8,383 nt of DNA, from positions 1-8,383 of the forward strand of contig JANYFQ010000155.1 in assembly GCA_025362615.1 (NCBI GenBank), given 5' to 3'. The translations under genes were made by a program, and so were the position numbers. Source of the DNA: Hymenobacter sp. GTDB taxonomy: Bacteria; Bacteroidota; Bacteroidia; Cytophagales; Hymenobacteraceae. Shown one piece after another: positions 5,501 through 8,383 of the stretch. Within the stretch, counting starts at the first letter, position 1, and each line of letters opens with the position of its first letter. The notes below the pieces were generated by a model. That model ran no database searches, was not told the origin of the DNA, and was given only the letters and a program-made list of their open reading frames with translations.

Positions 5501-7084
5501 ATGAAAACTTTCGCTTTCCGACTGGCTGCCCCGGCTTTGCTGCTGGGGGCTGCCCTCGCGACCCGCGCCCAAAGCCCTTACGTGGGCGAATCGTTGAACT
5601 ACGCCCGGCTGCAATTTGGCGGGCCGGCCCGCACCCAGGGCATTGCCGGGGCCAACGTGGCGCTGGGGGCCGACTTTGGCAACCTGAGCAGCAACCCGGC
5701 CGGGTTGGGCTTATTCCACAAATCAGAAATCCACTTCAGCCCCGGCGTGGGCATCGGCAGCGCCGAGGCGACGGGCCTGACGGCCCAGAAAAACAGCTTC
5801 CACGTTGGTAGCATCGGCGGCGTATTTACCAGCCGCCTGGCCGACGACGACAACAGCAGCGACTGGCGCGGCGGTAGCTTCGCGCTGGGTTTTTCGCGGG
5901 TGGCCGATTTTAATACTTCGTTTCAGTACGCGGGCACGGTGGCCGACAGCCGTTCGTTTTTTCAGTACCTGCGCGAGCCGGGGCGCAACGCTTTTGGCAC
6001 GACGGGCTATCAGGCAGGCATCAACAGCATCGACGACCAGGTTGGCCAGCCGGGCAGTACGCCGGTGTACACCAACGTGGACGGGCTGGCCTACGGGGCG
6101 TTCTTGACGGACATCCTCAGTACGCGTGCTCGCCCCGGCCGGCCGTCGGTTGATACGCTCGTTACCCTGGCCCGCACCGGCCCCATCTCGCAGGCCGAAA
6201 CCGTGACGACTTCCGGCTCGGTGTCGCAGTTCGATTTCGGCTACGGCGGCTCTTACAAAGACCGGCTGTTTGTGGGCGGGGCCATTGGCATTGTGAGCAG
6301 CAACCGGCGGCAGGTGCGCTCCTTTAGCGAGGCCGACGCGGGCGGGCGCTCGTTCGTCATCAACGACGAAACCCGCACCACCGGCCGGGGCTTCAACGCC
6401 CGCATCGGGGCCATTTACCGCCTCAACGACGTGCTGCGGCTGGGCGCTTCGGTGCAAACGCCGACCTTTCTTCAACTCGACGACACCTACAACACGGCCA
6501 TCACCTCCACTTTTTCGCCGCCGCTGGTGCTCAACGGCCCAACCGGCACCACCTCCACGCCGGGCACTACCGTCAAAACCCCGCCGGGCGAGTACGCTTA
6601 CGCCCTCACCACGCCGTTTCGGGCCAACGGCGGGGTGGCGCTCACGGCCGGGAAAATCGGTTTTCTGACCGCCGACGTGGAGTACGTGGGCTACGGGCAG
6701 GCCCGCCTCAGCGGCCAGCCCGACAACGCCAACGGCGACGATAATTCGTTCACCGCCGAGAACCAGGGCATCAAAAAAGCCTTCCGCAGCACCGTGAACC
6801 TGCGCCTGGGGGCCGAGGCCCGGCTCGATGTGTTCCGCCTGCGCGGCGGCTACGCCCGCTACGGCGACCCCAACGCCGGCAGCGCCGGGCTTGACCGCAG
6901 CCAGCAGTTTTACACCGTGGGCCTGGGGCTGCGCCAGCAAAATTTCTTCCTCGACGTGGCGGGCGTGTACACGACTTACAAGCAGCTTTACTCGCCGTAC
7001 TCCCTCGTCGGCGGGCAGCAGCCAGTGGTGAACATCGCCAACACCCGCTACACGACCACGGTTACGGCGGGGTTCGTGTTTTGA
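5501..7084 (+). CDS. OmpP1/FadL-family outer membrane beta-barrel protein
   Basis: The product has 527 residues and is predicted to be an outer membrane beta-barrel, in a family that includes transporters of fatty acids and other hydrophobic compounds; the substrate here is unknown. The start at 5501 gives a clear Sec signal peptide (MKTFAFR, hydrophobic core, cleavage near TRA-QS at residues 23-24). The frame is open further upstream but runs through the terminator, so those 29 codons are rejected. The mature N-terminus has the family hallmark: SLNYARLQFGGPARTQGIAG (31-50), then GANVALGADFGNLSSNPAG (50-68), the NPAG plug region of this group. Alternating amphipathic strands follow throughout. 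TPFRANGGVAL (371-381) and FLTADVEYVGYG (388-399) match late barrel strands, and the protein ends in TVTAGFVF with a terminal Phe, as outer membrane barrels do. It is convergent with the lipoprotein gene to its right. No clear promoter box fits between the terminator and the start, so expression may depend on read-through or on an atypical promoter. Confidence 0.88.
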   Translation: MKTFAFRLAAPALLLGAALATRAQSPYVGESLNYARLQFGGPARTQGIAGANVALGADFGNLSSNPAGLGLFHKSEIHFSPGVGIGSAEATGLTAQKNSFHVGSIGGVFTSRLADDDNSSDWRGGSFALGFSRVADFNTSFQYAGTVADSRSFFQYLREPGRNAFGTTGYQAGINSIDDQVGQPGSTPVYTNVDGLAYGAFLTDILSTRARPGRPSVDTLVTLARTGPISQAETVTTSGSVSQFDFGYGGSYKDRLFVGGAIGIVSSNRRQVRSFSEADAGGRSFVINDETRTTGRGFNARIGAIYRLNDVLRLGASVQTPTFLQLDDTYNTAITSTFSPPLVLNGPTGTTSTPGTTVKTPPGEYAYALTTPFRANGGVALTAGKIGFLTADVEYVGYGQARLSGQPDNANGDDNSFTAENQGIKKAFRSTVNLRLGAEARLDVFRLRGGYARYGDPNAGSAGLDRSQQFYTVGLGLRQQNFFLDVAGVYTTYKQLYSPYSLVGGQQPVVNIANTRYTTTVTAGFVF

Positions 7085-7089
7085 TTTTT

Positions 7090-7248
7090 AATTGTTTAAT
7101 TGTTTAATTGCTGAATTGTTGAATTGTTGCTGGCGAGTGCGTCTGTCCCGCAGTGGGCGCAGTGGTCAAACGCAGTGGGCGCAGTGCTGTTCGGGGGGCG
7201 TTCGGGGCCGCATGAGCAACAATTCAACAATTCAACAATTCAGCAATT
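7090..7248. repeat. Inverted pair of 8-base tandem arrays between convergent genes
   Basis: The left array (7090-7129) is five octamers: AATTGTTT twice, AATTGCTG, then AATTGTTG twice. The right array (7217-7248) is four octamers that read on the minus strand as AATTGCTG followed by three AATTGTTG. The central 24 bases of the left array (7106-7129) are the exact reverse complement of 7225-7248, so a long AT-rich hairpin can form around a GC-rich spacer. The right arm ends immediately before the stop codon of the minus-strand lipoprotein gene (7249-7251), and the left arm starts six bases after the stop of the outer membrane protein gene. A role in 3' end formation is inferred. Confidence 0.9.
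7149..7186 (+). repeat. Four CGCAGTG heptamers in two 16-base direct repeats
   Basis: CGCAGTGGGCGCAGTG occurs exactly twice (7149-7164 and 7171-7186), separated by GTCAAA. Each copy holds two CGCAGTG heptamers, at 7149, 7158, 7171 and 7180. The set lies in the spacer of the octamer inverted repeat. It looks iteron-like in layout, but nothing else suggests an origin of replication. Confidence 0.85.
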
Positions 7249-8208
7249 TTATTTTGCCATCCGCACGCTTACTTTCAGCAGCGGATAAGGGGTGCGGAGG
7301 AGGTCGATGATTTGCAGGAAGCCGTAGTGGCCGCCGGCGGTTTGGAAGGCGATGACCTGGTTTTTGGTCAGCACATCGGTAGCGTAATCGCCGGGTAGGG
7401 AGAAGCGGGCCGCGCCGTCGAAAAAGCCCTGAAAAGCGGTGGCGGTGGTGGGGGTGCCGAAGCCGCTGGCATCGAAGGGCGTGGGGCGCAGGCGGGTGGC
7501 GCGGGCGCGGGGCCAGCGGGCGGGCAGGGGCACGGCGGCGGGGGCAGCGGGCGCGGCCAGGCGCAGGCCGTCGGGGGCTTCGAGGGCCACGAGGTCGATG
7601 ATTTGTTGGTTTTCGGGGCGGTCGGGGCGGGCGGCGTAGGGCGGCAGCACCTGGCCCGAATCGAGCACCAGGTAGGGCCGCGCTTGCGGGCCGCGCCCCG
7701 GCCGCAGCAGCAGGGTGTAGGCTTGCACCAGGGCCAGCGAATCGGGGCGACGCACCACGAGGCGGAAGGCGCGGCTGGCGCGGTGGCCGGCCCCGTCGAA
7801 GGCCGCAAATTCCCAGCGCTCGGTGCCGGTGGTGGTGCGGGCGGCGAGCGTGGTGCGGAAAGTCAGCTCATCGCTGGGGGGGCCAGCCAGCGTCGAGTCG
7901 AGGATGATTTGCTCGGGGGCGGCGGGTTGGTTTTCGGGCCGGAAGCTGCTCAAAGGCAGCGGGTACACAAACGCCCGCCGGCGGGGCGTGGCCCGCACCG
8001 TGACGAGCAGGCGCGTGAGGGGCTGGTCGGTGCTTTGGGCGAAGAGGCGCACGGCCACGGTATCGCCAGCGCCCAGGGCGCGGTCGGAGGAGGTGAGGTT
8101 GGCCGCGCCCACCAGGTCGAGCCGCACCGGGGCGGCGGTTTTGCCGCAGCCCGCCAGCAGCGGCAGCACAACAAGCGGGAGGCAGGAAAACGAAGGCAGA
8201 ACACGCAT
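7249..8208 (-). CDS. Lipoprotein of unknown function with an Ig-like N-terminal part
   Basis: This 319-residue protein has a lipoprotein signal peptide (MRVLPSF, hydrophobic core, lipobox LAGC with Cys at 21), so it is predicted to be anchored in the envelope facing the periplasm or the surface. Residues about 28-152 show the strand pattern of an Ig-like or Big-type beta-sandwich: LGAGDTVAVRLFAQ (45-58), RLLVTVRA (66-73), FRTTLAARTTTGTERWEFAAFD (117-138) and RAFRLVVRRPDSLA (146-159). A second part (about 160-319) is marked by LVLDSGQVLPPY (180-191), a Pro/Ala/Arg-rich stretch (215-243), then DVLTKNQVIAFQTAGGHYGF (278-297) and LLKVSVRMAK at the end. No catalytic motif is seen. Small secreted lipoproteins of this layout are common in Cytophagales, but I do not recognise a named family. 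The only promoter-like box (minus strand GACCTTTG, 8213-8220) lies four bases before the ATG, which would imply a leaderless mRNA or an unseen promoter. The stop abuts the octamer repeat. Confidence 0.82.
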   Translation of the reverse strand: MRVLPSFSCLPLVVLPLLAGCGKTAAPVRLDLVGAANLTSSDRALGAGDTVAVRLFAQSTDQPLTRLLVTVRATPRRRAFVYPLPLSSFRPENQPAAPEQIILDSTLAGPPSDELTFRTTLAARTTTGTERWEFAAFDGAGHRASRAFRLVVRRPDSLALVQAYTLLLRPGRGPQARPYLVLDSGQVLPPYAARPDRPENQQIIDLVALEAPDGLRLAAPAAPAAVPLPARWPRARATRLRPTPFDASGFGTPTTATAFQGFFDGAARFSLPGDYATDVLTKNQVIAFQTAGGHYGFLQIIDLLRTPYPLLKVSVRMAK

Positions 8209-8267
8209 GGCGCAAAGGTCGGGCGGGTGGCGGGTTTCTTGCGGTCAGCGCAGGATTGAAACAGAAC

Positions 8268-8279
8268 AGGACTTACGCA
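8268..8279. repeat. AGGACTTACGCA, resembles an insertion sequence end
   Basis: The 12-mer AGGACTTACGCA (TGCGTAAGTCCT on the other strand) resembles terminal sequences I associate with some bacterial insertion sequences and their remnants. It marks the point after which the sequence becomes repeat-rich. No transposase is visible within the window, so this is only a hint. Confidence 0.3.
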
Positions 8280-8287
8280 CTCCACCC

Positions 8288-8352
8288 AACCGCGAAGCGG
8301 TGTCATGTTGGTAGTCAGGTTGTTTGGCAAATTTTCAAACCGCGAAGCGGTG
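8288..8352. repeat. Two copies of a palindromic 15-mer, 50 bases apart
   Basis: AACCGCGAAGCGGTG occurs at 8288-8302 and 8338-8352. Each contains the small palindrome ACCGC-GAA-GCGGT. Copies spaced by 50 bases in a non-coding stretch suggest an interspersed repeat family or the non-coding end of a mobile element. Confidence 0.8.
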
Positions 8353-8383
8353 GCACCTATCAGGGGTGGGAGGTGTCACCGCT
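8346..8383. repeat. Inverted repeat running off the right edge
   Basis: AGCGGTGGCACCT (8346-8358) pairs with AGGTGTCACCGCT (8371-8383) around a 12-base spacer, with one G-U wobble in + sense RNA. The second arm is cut by the window end. Because the first arm is preceded by AACCGCGA, the hairpin probably continues outside the window. Confidence 0.75.

Noticed and set aside
3689..5614. A 641-codon open frame on the minus strand across the lipoprotein gene
   Set aside because: It is Ala/Val/Arg-rich low-complexity translation, overlaps the well-supported lipoprotein gene with its lipobox, and also crosses the terminator. It is a shadow of GC-rich codon bias.
7149..7186. Plasmid-type replication origin iterons
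   Set aside because: There is no Rep gene, and the context is a short convergent gap between chromosomal-type genes. The layout alone is not enough.
7090..7248. CRISPR array
   Set aside because: The units are contiguous 8-base repeats without unique spacers and are mirrored, and no cas gene is present.
7603..8259. A 218-codon plus-strand frame antisense to the right lipoprotein gene
   Set aside because: Composition is Gly/Ala/Arg/His shadow type, with no signal or motif. The minus-strand frame has a clear lipobox and strand pattern.

Overview
The window looks like chromosomal DNA of a GC-rich member of the Bacteroidota, most likely Hymenobacter or a close relative in the Cytophagales. The reasons are a FadL/OmpP1-type outer membrane protein of the Bacteroidota kind, several lipoproteins, a class II ProRS of the archaeal/eukaryotic-like type, and -7 promoter boxes of the form TAnnTTTG, which are typical of this phylum. 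No Shine-Dalgarno sequence is obvious before the starts, as is usual there. The genus is inferred from general resemblance, not from a search.

Layout from left to right: (1) the 3' end of an unidentified gene (+, to 683); (2) a large hairpin made of 4-base units (686-790), filling a convergent junction; (3) rfbA/rmlA, glucose-1-phosphate thymidylyltransferase (-, 803-1672); (4) a short divergent promoter region with a TAnCTTTG box on each strand; (5) a small coiled-coil protein with one membrane segment (+, 1781-2035); (6) proS, prolyl-tRNA synthetase (-, 2065-3540), with a dyad in its leader; (7) a divergent gap, then a Gly/Tyr/Asn-rich lipoprotein of 530 residues (+, 3767-5359); (8) a textbook rho-independent terminator (5440-5468); (9) a FadL/OmpP1-like outer membrane beta-barrel (+, 5501-7084); (10) an inverted pair of 8-base tandem arrays around a spacer with four CGCAGTG heptamers (7090-7248); (11) a lipoprotein of unknown function (-, 7249-8208); (12) a repeat-rich right edge (8268-8383) with GC-rich palindromes and a sequence that resembles an insertion sequence end.

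The genes do not form one pathway. rfbA supplies dTDP-glucose for dTDP-rhamnose and surface polysaccharide, proS serves translation, and three of the remaining products are predicted cell-envelope proteins. Every gene seems to have its own transcription unit, except perhaps the two + strand envelope genes, which are separated by a terminator. I see no defence system, CRISPR array, tRNA, rRNA or complete mobile element. The most unusual content is between genes: all three convergent junctions carry short-unit repeats, and two of these are mirrored into long hairpins. The large lipoprotein also carries a dispersed GxRxGR(W/V/F) motif that ends exactly at its C-terminus.
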